A stretch of DNA of 64,000 nt from contig JAMZAV010000112.1 of assembly GCA_024449915.1 (NCBI GenBank), positions 930,001 through 994,000 on the forward strand. Direction: 5' to 3'. The translations under genes and the position numbers were made by a program. Numbering within the stretch: position 1 is the stretch's first letter; the number at the start of each line of letters is the position of its first letter. Below are positions 10,708 through 21,377 of the stretch, one piece after another. The notes beneath the pieces were generated by a model. The model ran no database searches, was not told the origin of the DNA, and saw only the letters and a program-made list of their open reading frames with translations. Origin of the DNA: Sweltsa coloradensis. Its lineage: Eukaryota > Arthropoda > Insecta > Plecoptera > Chloroperlidae.

Positions 10708-11903
10708 TACTAGATTTTTAGTTAGTGGTTATAGGCTTAGATATTTGACATTAGAGGTACATGTAGTTATGTAGCAAGTTGATAAATTACTAGCCTACAT
10801 AATATTTGATTTAGCCACTAGAACAAACTATGGCAGGTACTTAATGTATTTTCTCTTGTTATGTACATTAACTTTCACTTTCAGTAACCATTGTAGTATT
10901 ACTATTTATTTACTTTAATTTTTAATTACATAACACTATAAAGTCTCTTCAAAGGTCTAATAATATAATTATAATATGTGGCCTTTCATATGCTAAATGC
11001 ATCAATCAATATCAAACTAAAATTTTGAACTCATTTATATAATTAGGGCCTACCTGTGACCGTTTAAAAAAGCAAACATTTACTGGATTCATTGTCACGG
11101 CACTATTATGAGAAATATTTCATTTTTCTATTCATCTATTTCATTCATCTAAAAATTTCATAGTTTATTTTAATATGTAAGAATTAATTTTATTAAATTT
11201 ATCTAGTAATAATGTACATACCCCTACTACTCTCTTTGTGATATCCATTGTTTAGGAAATGTTTCAAATGGCAACATTGTCAGAAAGATGATATTAAACT
11301 TACCATACTTGCTCAGTTAAGAAAATGTTAGGGTAAAGTTTTAACCAGATTGAAGTGAAATGCATCCGTTCCGTATCGTACAGTAAGGTAACTATCCATG
11401 GCATTACAACAATTCAATTTTATATTTCTTCTAATGACAGCCAACGAAAGATAGCCCTACATGTATACCAGTCACTGGTCAATCAATGTTATAACTTTAG
11501 GGAGGAAGCTGTATTACCTTGTACTAGAAAATCTAATTTTTATTACAAATGTGGAGTTTGAACTGAGTTTTGTAAGAATACAAAATGAAATGAATAATCA
11601 TAAAATAATGCAATTTTTACATGTTTTTGGATTAAACTTCAAATAAACATAAAACATAAACATAAACTAATAGCTAGTAGATAATAGTGTAACCAATAAC
11701 TTCCTAATCCTTAAGGCTTGCACCATCTTTGAATGTCAATAACATTTTTAATTTAAATTAAAAAACAAAACTTATAACTTCTCATTGGTCAAGTTATATA
11801 ATTAACATTAAATTGCATGAAATAATTTTTTATGCAAAAAACTAAAATTCTAAACATATTGGTGCTACTGCTTGTAGACCATAAAGTCAAAGAGACTATT
11901 TAG

Positions 11904-12316
11904 TAGAGTAGTGAAAAATAGTGATATACAAATTTTTATATATTTAAAAAAATATAAATTTAATGATTTAACGACAAAATTACAGGATGTAACCTTTTTA
12001 TTCTTTTAGCTTTAAATAAATGCTATTGCCGTAATTTCGAATTTGAACCTTTTGCATTTTCATCATTGCATTATTACAATATCCTATGGATACAATCGTT
12101 TTCATGTCCTATTTAAATTTTATTATATTTTATATATTTTCTATACATTTTTATATAGACATTTTTATTCAGTTGATATTAAGTCATTCTTGACATAATT
12201 TCAAAATAAAAATATGAAAAAACTTCATACACAAGGTTTTGAAGGTGATCCAAACAATAGGTGCTACAAAACGTTCTAAAATGACACTTGAAAGTGCTAT
12301 ATACATGTACGTCTTA
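11904..12316. mobile_element. hAT-like MITE, TAGAGGTAC family (copy 1, decayed)
   Basis: Left end TAGAGTAGTGAAAAATAGTG, right end ATGTACGTCTTA. Inside it shares the block ACATAATTTCAAAATAAAAA and AAACTTCATACACAAG with the copy at 37529, and GTGCTACAAAACG with others. The target duplication is imperfect. Confidence 0.55.
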
Positions 12317-12463
12317 CTCTTTCTTTCTAAATTACAATTGTTTAATTTAATATTTTCCACATACCTACCCATGCATGACACGGGTCAAGGCAATGTACAC
12401 TGTATATTTTATGCTATGGAAATACTCGAGCGATTGTATTGTATTGTATTGTACTTGTTTCAG

Positions 12464-12604
12464 GGCAAGAGTCGCAAGCCAGAGATCGCGTCCGTGCTCG
12501 CGCCGTACCAGGCGACGAGCACGGAACAGCTGAGTCTCTCGCGCGGCCAGCTCATCATGATTCGCAAGAAGACGACCACGGGGTGGTGGGAGGGAGAACT
12601 ACAG
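12464..12604 (+). CDS. ITSN: intersectin SH3D, N-terminal half
   Basis: A 141-nt exon, phase 0-0, 47 codons. The start [16 protein letters not shown] corresponds to the KPEIA start of vertebrate intersectin SH3D, with the ALYDY-like strand SVLAPYQAT, the RT-loop residues EQLSL, the strand QLIMIRKK and the tryptophan pair of GWWEGELQ that forms the ligand groove. It ends exactly where vertebrate SH3D continues with a basic RGKKRQ-type segment, which is supplied by the next exon. SH3D binds proline-rich endocytic partners. The upstream tract contains a short ATTGT microsatellite before TTGTTTCAG. Confidence 0.95.
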
Positions 12605-12791
12605 GTGATCTAACCTTCCTTTATCCGGGACTGTTTTTAACGAGTGTTACGAGATCAAATCATTATTAATTTCTTGTATGGTACATCCACAAGTAGAACA
12701 CACTACATGAAATTGTCACACATATGTAGACCCTCATCCCTCATGCACACACAACATAGCTTTATTATTATATTTTATTATTTTTAATACA

Positions 12792-13001
12792 ATTTAGAAA
12801 TTTAAAAATCTATCCCGACCGGAGTCCGAACCCGGGTCTCCCACATTCCAGGTTGGCGCCTTAGCCAACTAGACCACCGAGACTTTTTAGCTTCTCTGAA
12901 TTGTAGTTGAATTATAGATCTGAATTGATAGAAAGAACAGTACTGCAAAGAATCTGTGAATCCCTGGTCGACATGGATTTTTTTTTATAATTTCTGAATT
13001 A
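12792..13001 (-). mobile_element. tRNA-derived inverted-repeat element, family 2 (copy 1)
   Basis: A Ser-like tRNA sequence on the minus strand (12813-12883; B box GGTTCGGACTCC; anticodon loop CTGGAAT) lies between rough inverted repeats AAATTTAAAAATC and GATTTTTTTTTATAATTTC. A copy without clear inverted ends is at 33175-33325 and a related element at 15841-16202. All share AGATCTATAAT-type body sequence. Confidence 0.6.
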
Positions 13002-13151
13002 TATTAAATATTAACTATTCCACCTACTAGCCCAACTAGCCAAATGGAAAAATTATATTTTATATTAAACTATAAGGCTTGTTAAATTATCTTCCTGTTC
13101 ACTATCATCATAATGACTCGTTATTTATATATATGTGTGTGACTTGCTCTA

Positions 13152-13751
13152 ACTAAAGTCCATTGCGGGTAATGAACGATCCCAGGTATCAAGAAATTTC
13201 CCCTCCTCGTTACCACCTCCACTCGGCACGGGTGAGAGTGCTCGCGAGGCGTTGGAATGCGGTAGGCCGCAAGACCCATTCATCCAGGTGTGATAGTTAA
13301 GAAAACAATTTGTTGATGTAGTTAAAATGTTGTAATTTCTCATTTATTTTCAAATATATGGAATAATCAAGTAAAAAATAATTAATGTAAAAAAAACTTT
13401 TTATTTTTAAAATAGCTTGAAAACTGCCGTAATTAGAGCAAGTTGTATCGTAACCATAAAGTTACAACTTGCTCTAATTACAGCTGTTTTCAAGCTATTT
13501 AAAAAATACAAAGTTTTTTTACATTAATTTTAGGTGATTATTCCACATATTTGAAAATAAATGAGAAATTATATCATTTTAACTACATCAAAAAATTGCA
13601 TTCTTAACAATGACACCTGGATGAATGGGTCATGCGGCCTACACATTCCAACGCCTCGCGAGCACTGTCACCCGTGCCGAGTGGAGGTGGTAACGAGGAG
13701 GGGAAATTTCTTGATACCTGGGATCGTTCATTACCCACAATGGACTTTAGT
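13152..13751. mobile_element. 600-bp foldback element
   Basis: Two nearly complementary arms of about 285 bp meet near 13448. The ends are ACTAAAGTCCATTG and CAATGGACTTTAGT. The centre has AGAGCAAGTTGTA and its complement. No ORF survives in both arms and the superfamily is unclear. Arms differ at scattered bases, so it is not very recent. Confidence 0.8.
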
Positions 13752-14077
13752 AGCATGTTTTGGCAGGAATGTGTTTTATATGGATTATGTTCTGTAACAT
13801 GATTCATGAACATTATATTGTTGTGAGTCATAACTTGTTGAAAATAAATCGTAATTATGAACTGTCCTATTATTCTATAACATTCTACCAAGTAACAACA
13901 TGAAGGACAAATTTGACAATCAATAAATGGTTAAAATTTAACCATAAAGTCGTAACCCATTATAACATTCCATAAATTCCAATCTCAAGGGAGAGATTTA
14001 TGCTTGAGTACCATATTTTATTTACATTAATCAAGTTAGTATACCTGACCTGTTTGACTGACTGTTTGTTTGTCTAG

Positions 14078-14189
14078 GCTAAGGGTAGGAAACGACAGGT
14101 CGGCTGGTTCCCGGCGTCCTACGTAAAGCTGCTTGCGAGCGGTCGGAACACACCCCTGTTGAATTCAGAGAAACTCTCCCCCGATCAAG
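14078..14189 (+). CDS. ITSN: intersectin SH3D, C-terminal half
   Basis: A 112-nt exon with TTGTCTAG acceptor and CAAG|GTAGGT donor. It reads AKGRKRQVGWFPASYVKLLA, completing SH3D with the GWFPASYV 3-10 helix and last strand that carry the Pro and Tyr of the ligand pocket. It then gives a 17-residue linker to SH3E. It leaves phase 1. The join to the previous exon (GELQ/AKGRKRQ) is in frame and matches vertebrate intersectin almost residue by residue. Confidence 0.95.
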
Positions 14190-14384
14190 GTAGGTGTGAC
14201 GTTCATCTTTCTTATTCATAGCTTCTGCTTTCTTTGTAATAATCCCTGTCTGGGCCCAGGGTTCAATTTGGCCCAGATCATGGCTCTGCTGATCATAGCT
14301 GATTCTAAAAGGTGAGAAAAAAGAAAAAGGTAAAGTCCATCTGGCAAATGTCAACTAGTACTAGGGGAGTATATAACTCCCTGA

Positions 14385-14560
14385 ATCTAGAGGCAAGCTC
14401 TGGCAGTTGTTGTCGGGGACCCTCCCTTCTCCCCTTGATGACCTCTTCGACGACGACACAAACAACAACAAAGACGACAACCACGACGCGAGAACCCTCC
14501 TTTCCTCCCTATATCTTCTCTAGACTAGAGTGGTGCATTATGACTTCATGGTTGACCCAA
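14385..14560. repeat. dispersed repeat, copy 2
   Basis: Related to 2840-3115 through CTCTTCGACGACGACACAAA and the CCTCCC-rich flanks. No function is recognised. Confidence 0.4.
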
Positions 14561-15078
14561 TATGAACCAAATAAACAAAATAACATAATTTGGGAATTAA
14601 AATACTGGTACTCAATTTATTCTTATATTAAGCAGATTTTTTAGGTTCATTGTAGGTTTTGTAACGATTCTTTTAAGATTATTAAACAAAGAAAATTTTG
14701 ACCCAAAACAAGAAAATCCCACTCTTGATTAGTGCAGAATGAACTGGAAAATTTATAATTGAAATATTCCTTTTATTCATTCAAGGACTTCCTACAATGG
14801 GAGAAAATCTATCTATCTGTAATAGTATTGTAATTTGTAATCTATCCTAGGCCTAGATAGTAGCATAACATTTTAATGTAGTTCATAGGCTGTCGGTCTA
14901 TTGTAGGCAGACCTACAGTATATAGATATTTCCCCACAATAATGAAGTTTGATGTTAAGTTAATTCTAAGCAATTATAATTAGGGTCTATATGGACATGT
15001 ATAGCTTACATACAGTATGTAAACCATCTATTGCCATCTATTGAATATAAATGCAATATCTAAGAGACTAAGATACAG

Positions 15079-15423
15079 TTTGCCTGGAGACTGGTTTAGT
15101 GTTTGGTGGGGAAAGATTGATAGGAACAGCTTACCTTGAAAGAGTTTGGCAGCTGTGTAGAGGTGAAGGTCACATAAATATATACACAAATAAATAACAT
15201 TACAACAAAACGTTTCGGCTTGAACAGCCATGTTCACCCGTCGGAATTCTCTCTCAACTCCGACGGGTGAACACGGCTGTTCAAGCCAAAACGTTTCGTC
15301 GTAAACTCGTAATGTTATTTATTTGTGTATATATTTATGTGACCTTCAACTCTACACAGCTGCCTTCCTCTTTCAAGGTAAGCTGTTGGCTCCTAGCCTC
15401 CTATCAATCTATCCCCACCCAAC
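15079..15423. mobile_element. ORF-less Penelope inverted-end element
   Basis: Inverted arms meet near 15246, flanked by an exact 11-bp target duplication CTAAGATACAG (15068-15078, 15424-15434). The outer ends read AACAGCTTACCTTGAAAG and the inverse AAGGTAAGCTGTTGG, as in the full Penelope element at 17004. Each arm holds a GTGAACA...GGCT...AGCC...AAAC hammerhead-like core (plus strand 15267-15291, minus strand mirrored near 15209-15234). Confidence 0.75.
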
Positions 15424-15564
15424 CTAAGATACAGCATGTATATGTTTGTAAATGGCGTCAGCTTCAACCGTTGGTTTGGAGCCGCATTAATTAAAGATGC
15501 CTCTTGAAAATGGCTCTCTAAATATTGTTTATATTTATTTATTCTCTCTCTCTCTTTCGAGCAG

Positions 15565-15729
15565 AAAAGGTGGTAGCCCTCTTCCCCTACACGGCTCTCA
15601 ACGCAGACGAGCTTAGTTTCAACAAGGATGATATCATAACGTTGATAGAGAAGGAGGAGGCCGCTTGGTGGAGGGGCGAACTCAACGGAGTATCGGGACT
15701 CTTTCCTAGCAACTACGTGGCGCCTATAT
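15565..15729 (+). CDS. ITSN: intersectin SH3E
   Basis: A 165-nt exon, phase 1-1, after a (TC)n-rich tract and GAGCAG. It carries a whole SH3 domain: VVALFPYTALNADELSFNKD, then the strand IITLIEKE, AAWWRGEL and GLFPSNYVAPI. All canonical SH3 positions are present (ALFPY, DELSF, WW, GLFPSNYV). SH3E is the last SH3 of intersectin, the one that contacts the adjacent DH domain and N-WASP in vertebrates. The following intron is the largest of the gene. Read-through past this donor gives ten extra codons and a stop at 15759-15761. Confidence 0.96.
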
Positions 15730-15956
15730 GTGAGTACAACTTCACTTGGTGTTGGCAGTAGAATAGTTCATAGATTTCTAAAGTTCATCAATCGGGAAAC
15801 ACTCCGGTAAGTGTACCGGTAATTGATTATTATAGGCCTATGAAATCAATTCCAGAAATTGAGAAATCCATCTCAGCCGGTTATCGAACCTGGCTCTCCC
15901 ATATAATCAATTACACCTAAGGGAGTGTTTTCCGAATTATGAAATTGAGAAATAAA
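15730..15956 (+). promoter_or_regulatory. possible short-isoform end: read-through stop and intronic poly(A) signal
   Basis: If the SH3E donor is not used, the frame continues for ten codons (CEYNFTWCWQ) to TAG at 15759-15761. An AATAAA follows at 15951-15956, inside the left part of a tRNA-containing repeat. Vertebrate intersectins make a short isoform that ends just after SH3E and lacks the GEF module. This arrangement could produce an equivalent. Intron retention with an intronic poly(A) site is inference. Confidence 0.4.
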
Positions 15957-16202
15957 CCCTCGCTCGTACCTGCCCTGCGTTAGGTAATGACATTATAAAT
16001 AATATTTAGTTCATCAGTTCAAAGCAGCAGAATTTTGTTGCAGTACTATTCCAACCTATTCAGATCTATAATTCACCAAAAGTCCAGAAGTTATTAAGTT
16101 TGCCATCTCGGTAGCTTTGAGGTAAGCGCCCGACCGGTTATCGAGACCTGGGTTCGATACCCAGCTGAGATGGATTTTTTAATTTCTAGATTGATTTCCA
16201 TA
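15841..16202 (+). mobile_element. tRNA-derived inverted-repeat element, family 2 (copy 2)
   Basis: Inverted ends TGAAATCAATTCCAGAAATT and AATTTCTAGATTGATTTCCA flank a tRNA-like sequence at 16104-16172 (acceptor CATCTCG with TGAGATG, T arm CTGGG TTCGATA CCCAG). A partial tRNA B-box region is mirrored in the left arm at about 15870-15900. It supplies the AATAAA at 15951. Confidence 0.6.
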
Positions 16203-17003
16203 CTAGTAGGCTACAGTCCGCTACATAGATAGACATGGTAAAGTATGGTGACAATGAAATTTTGAAATTGTTATACTTTTATTAAGTTTTAATGCCCGAA
16301 ATTAAATAAATAATAACCACTTTCAAAACTGCAATTTTTGTCAAAATTTCATGTAGCAACAAAAGATTTAGAGCAAATTGCAAACTTATTGAAGCATAGG
16401 CCTGGTGAAATTTACATGCATTTTTAATGTTAAACAGATCAAAAGTTCAAAACATTGTCGAAAAATTCAATCTACAGGAATTAACTCATTGTGGTAAAAA
16501 GGCAGTATTTTTTAAAGAAATTTAAATTTCATTAACACCATTTTTCTTCATGTCCCAAACACTAGATCCTTTCATCTGATTTATAGGTCTATTTACTTTT
16601 CTCAAGTTTGCTAAACATTTTATTGATGATTAAATAATAATAGTCTTTTTAATGAAACGTTATTGAAATTATAGGAATTCGCGCTATGAAATGTTAGTTC
16701 ACGATTCTACCAAACATTTCAGCGGTTTAGAAAATACTATCTGAAAAGTTTTGTCCTAAATTGACTGAAGACAACATAAGAACATTCCCGCATGAAAACA
16801 TAGCCTACTGTGCAGCTCCTAAGTCCTAACCATGATAATATTAGTCTAATTGATCAGTTTGGGAATCACACTCACCCCCTAAGCTGCATGTGTTAACCCT
16901 TGATAACATTCGATGTAACGTTTATGAACTATAAAACCACCGATAAATAAGTCTTTTGTGGCAGAATTATTTCTATATTTGCACATTTCATTATAGTAAG
17001 TGA

Positions 17004-19302
17004 GAAACATGTAGAGATAGGGTAGGAGACCAACAGCTTACCTGAAGTGGAGTAGGCGCGCCGTGATAGAAGACATAAACACAAATAAACAAATAACACT
17101 ACATTTCAAACGTTTCGGTCTACGTGACCTTCCTCAGTGAGTAGAGAAGAGTTACTGAGGTGAAAAACTAAAGCTAGGTAGCCGTTGGCTAGGGTGGGGG
17201 TGGGGTGAAGTGAAAGATGAGTGGGGGGTGTGGAATGGGTGACAGGGAGGGGTAGAGAGGAGGAGAGGGAGGACTACCTAAGGTTTAAGTTAGGTTTGTG
17301 GCGCGATTTGCAAATCCATTGGTAGGCCAGTTCCCATCTTCTCAGTTCTCCATCGTGTACAGTGGGAGGGAGTGACCTGATGACACAAACTGTGAAACAG
17401 GTCACGAAGGGAAGGCCATGCCCATTGGCATACCTGCTTCCGAAGATTCACAAACCAGGGAACCCTGGCAGGCCCATTGTCTCTAGCTATGACTCCGCGA
17501 CAGAACGGATTTCAGCCCTGGTAGACTTCCACCTGCGGCCTATTGTGGAGGGACTTGACTCACACATCAAGGACTCTTTTCACTTCCTTGACCAACTCAA
17601 GTCCCTCCCTAGTCCCTTACCTGAGGGCTCGATCCTAGTCACTGTTGACGTGACCTCACTTTATACCAACATCCCTATAGGCCATGGGCTTATAGCCCTA
17701 GAGTACTATCTAGACAAACGACCACCAGGGACCAAACCCAACACCCGTTTCTTAGTTTCCCTTGCCCAAATGGTTCTCACCATGAATAACTAGATTCCTT
17801 GACCGCCAATACATCCAGGTCAAGGGCACTGCGATGGGTACCAGGATGGCCCCATCGTATGCCAACCTATTCATGGGTCGACTCGAAGAAAACTTTTGGG
17901 CAAGCCAACCTCTCAAACCACTGTGCTATCTCCGCTTTATTGATGACATGTTCTTCATCTGGCCCCATGGAGAAGACACTCTGAAGGTGGCGCTCCAGAC
18001 CCTGAACAGCAATTATCCGGTGAAATTCACGTGGGACTCTTCTGGGCAGAAAGTCAACTTTCTAGACATCGACATCCACTTGGAGAATGGGATCATCAGG
18101 ACAGGGGTTCATCTCAAACCTACCAACCAACAGCTGTACCTACACAGAGAAAGCTGCCACCCTGCCCACACGAAACGTTCCCTTCCCTCCTCGCTGGCTG
18201 CCCGCGGTCGCAGAATTTGTTCCACGGAACAGGATCTGGAGTGCTACCTCCAGAAGATACTCCGTGCTTTCGTCAACAGAGGTTATTCGGAGGAACAGGT
18301 CCATCAACGACTGACCAGACAGCACACCGTCACACCACCACCCACTCAACCTAACACCAAGACCGACATCGTCCCGCTAGTCACCAGGTGGCACCCTGGT
18401 CTCCAACGTTTAAATGCCATCCTTCAAGGGGGGAGTCACATCCTGGCTGCGTCACCCATGACTCAAGATCTCAGCCAGAATATCCCTAGGGTGGCATTCA
18501 AGCGTCCCCCCAACCTTGGTGACTTATTAGTGAGGAGAGATCCACAGAAGGTCCAACAAGGAGAAGCGGTCATGCACGGTTCCTCCCCTTGCCACAGACC
18601 CAGATGCAAGACGTGCCCCATGCATGAACCAGTCAAGACCTTCTCTGCCCACCTCACTAATAAGACCTATGACATACGCAACAACAACAACTGTGGCACT
18701 AGCAACATCGTCTACCAACTTCGATGCACCCGATGTCCCGCCGAGTATGTTGGACTTACCACTAATACTCTCCGAACCCGAATGAATGGGCACAGACAGG
18801 ATGTAAGACAGGAGAACCTCGAGAAACTGGCATTGCATGCCAATGGGCATGGCCTTCCCTTCGTGACCTGTTTCACAGTTTGTGTCATCAGGTCACTCCC
18901 TCCCACTGTACACGATGGAGAACTGAGAAGATGGGAACTGGCCTACCAATGGATTTGCAAATTGCGCCACAAACCTAACTTAAACCTTAGGTAGTCCTCC
19001 CTCTCCTCCTCTCTACCCCTCCCTGTCACCCATTCCACACCCCCCACTCATCTTTCACTTCACCCCACCCCCACCCTAGCCAACGGCTACCTAGCTTTAG
19101 TTTTTCACCTCAGTAACTCTTCTCTACTCACTGAGGAAGGTCACGTAGACCGAAACGTTTGAAATGTAGTGTTATTTGTTTATTTGTGTTTATGTCTTCT
19201 ATCACGGCGCGCCTACTCCACTTCAGGTAAGCTGTTGGTCTCCTACCCTATCTCTACATGTTTCTCACATGATCCAGCCTTTTGGCATTCCTTTCATCAC
19301 AC
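17004..19302 (+). mobile_element. Penelope-like retroelement with inverted ends
   Basis: A 2.3-kb element flanked by an exact 22-bp target duplication (16982-17003 and 19303-19324). The first about 430 bp (to 17431) are an inverted copy of the last part (18837-19269), which includes the end of the ORF, so the element is 5'-truncated and capped by its own inverted 3' end. Both arms carry CTGAGGA, GGTC...GACC and GAAAC, a hammerhead-like core (plus 19131-19156, minus 17112-17137). Ends contain AGGTAAGCTGTTGG. It sits in the intron between SH3E and DH. Confidence 0.92.
17431..18994 (+). pseudogene. Penelope reverse transcriptase / GIY-YIG endonuclease, truncated and frameshifted
   Basis: Reverse transcriptase motifs are in order: YLLPKIHKPGNPGRPIVSSY, VTVDVTSLYTNIP (motif A), GTAMGTRMAPSYANLF (motif B), LRFIDDMFFIW (motif C, IDD), VNFLDIDI. 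The C-terminus has a zinc-type CxxC region (PCHRPRCKTCPMH) and a GIY-YIG domain (NIVYQLRCTRCPAEYVGLT, TRMNGH). A one-base shift at about 17791 splits the frame after LTMNN; the second frame (17792-18994) resumes at RFLDRQYIQ. The first 23 codons from ATG 17362 are read from the inverted 3' end and are not Penelope protein. The RT N-terminal part is missing, so it cannot be autonomous. Confidence 0.93.
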
Positions 19303-19685
19303 CACATTTCATTATAGTAAGTGAAGATGCAATACTATACGATACATATTTGCATTTATGTGCACTTTAATATCTACGTTTTGCAAACTACTTTGCAAAT
19401 ACTTTACATAGAGGTAGGTACTGGTAGTTTTAATGTATGGTGTGGAAAAATTGTTTGGAACCAACAGTTAACCTTTTCTTTTTTTTACCTTTACCAAATA
19501 GCTAGTTAGGCCTACGGCAATATAAAATATGTAGGATTTTTTTAATTAAATTTAAATACCGTAATAGTCTCTGATATACAAGTTATTTTTCTGGCAATAC
19601 ATTAGTAATTACTGAATTTATTTATTAAATATCTATCTATTCTGTTCAGTTATAAAAACTGATTTACAAAGGAGAATGTTATGGG

Positions 19686-20374
19686 TCAGTTTGCAAAAAG
19701 GCGAAATTGCGAATTTTTTAAAGTTGCAATAATCCCTTCAAATTCAGTTTGCACATGAATCTCATGAATTGTGATTGAATGGTACCAATTTCCAATTCGC
19801 GAAATTTCGCGAAATTTTAGTTGATACCGCGAACTAGTGGCGAAATTAGCAATTATGTCCTTAAATGCGAATTAGGTCGCGAAATTTTAAAAAATAAAAA
19901 AATTTCAAAGTTTTGGTGGAGGTGCCGGGTCGAAGTCGAAATTAAATTAATACTTGCTGGCAGATATGGTGGAGGCGCCGGGTCATACAACGCGATTGTG
20001 AGATCTTAATAATCGTTTGAACGAGAGTAAGCTCAAAATACTTCAAATCCATATCAAAAGACACATAAAAAATGCATAATTTCGTAAATTTGGTGGAGGT
20101 GCCGGGTAGACGAAATTAATTCTGGTAAAAACTGTCGGAAACTTTGAAAACTGAAGGCTGAAATTGAGCTTAAAATTAAAACTGATTCTGAACTTCACTC
20201 TCACGAGCTTGTTTTTCTTTTCAATCATTAAAATCAATCAAACAATCATTTTTTTTGTTTTTTTAAGTTGTGCTTGAGAAAATTGTGTTTTTTTGGCAAA
20301 TCGCGACAAATCGCGAATTTTTATTTTTAAGGCGCGAATTTTCAAACTTTAAAAACCATTTTTGCACATCCCTA
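19686..20374. mobile_element. hAT-like MITE, 689 bp
   Basis: Exact 8-bp target duplication GTTATGGG (19678-19685, 20375-20382). Ends TCAGTTTGCAAAAAGGCG and CATTTTTGCACATCCCTA. Contains GGTGGAGGTGCCGGGT twice and a GGTGGAGGCGCCGGGT variant once, the same motif as in family 1. Rich in GCGAAATT-type words. No ORF. Confidence 0.8.
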
Positions 20375-21017
20375 GTTATGGGTGTGCGAGTAGCCAAGAT
20401 TTTGAGTACATAGTTGAGTATTTACTATTCGGTTTTTATTTGTACACTTTTGGGCTATTCTCTTGGTTCCTGATCAATATCATCAAAATTCTTTAGAGAG
20501 AGATGGAAATTTAAAATGTCCATTTAATGCAATACTGTCATCAGTTTTGAATCTACACACAGGCTTACATCAATAAATAAAAATATTGTGTTTGACCTTT
20601 CATGAAAGTAGGATAGTTGAGTAAAGATCGAAGTACTCTGACCCAAATTGAACTTAAATTATTGTTGTTTTTAGAACTAGGTCTCGACAACTAAAAAATC
20701 AGTACTTGCATGGCACTATGTTTAATACGTACTTATAAATAAATGCAAGGACTTAGAAGTTTGAACTTTTATGCTACATTTAATTTTTATAAGAATAAGT
20801 CCAACAAAAATGTTTCATTTTGTTGATTTGGGCGAGTGATTTAACTCTGATGGAATTGGATTTGTTCGTTTTCGACGGTAATCGATTCGGTTGTGGTTGG
20901 ACGAGGTTGAAAGGTATGATTCACATAGCAGTGCAGTCGCCAAATGTGAACAAATGAATTGCAGTCAATCGTCACATCTTTGAAAGGATATAATGAAATA
21001 GATGTGTGTATTATTTC

Positions 21018-21339
21018 TAGGGGTCTGCGGGTACCCGAAATTTCAGGTAATTTCGGGTTTTGAAGCATACCAGAAAATCGGGCTTTTAGGCCTATAAATG
21101 TCAATCGGGTTTTTTTCGGGTAGGCCTAGGCCTAAATTGCTAACCTCTTTGGACCCTTAAATCGTCAAAAAACGTTCGCGAAATGGAGCAAAATAAGACT
21201 GGTTTTACTTTTAAGGCGAAATACAGCCAGATCTATTGTTTTTCACAAAATTTGGGCGAAATCGGCAGTTTTTTCCCTATTTTCCAAGCATGTACTATGA
21301 TCTCACGAGAAAATAGGCCACTACAATAATAGGCCATAC

Positions 21340-21377
<38 letters not shown>

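Noticed and set aside
9853..10721. ORFs of 83-124 codons inside the pogo-like element
   Set aside because: They are not a transposase, and are not kept open in the second copy at 28743.
13149..13891. ORFs in the 600-bp foldback
   Set aside because: The same peptides appear in both strands because the arms are inverted copies; no coding evidence.
14079..14354. Minus-strand 91-codon ORF over the SH3D exon
   Set aside because: Shadow of the real + strand exon at 14078-14189.
18712..18906. Minus-strand ORF beginning MGGSDLMTQTV
   Set aside because: It is the antisense of the Penelope GIY-YIG region, repeated at 17362 by the inverted end; not a gene.
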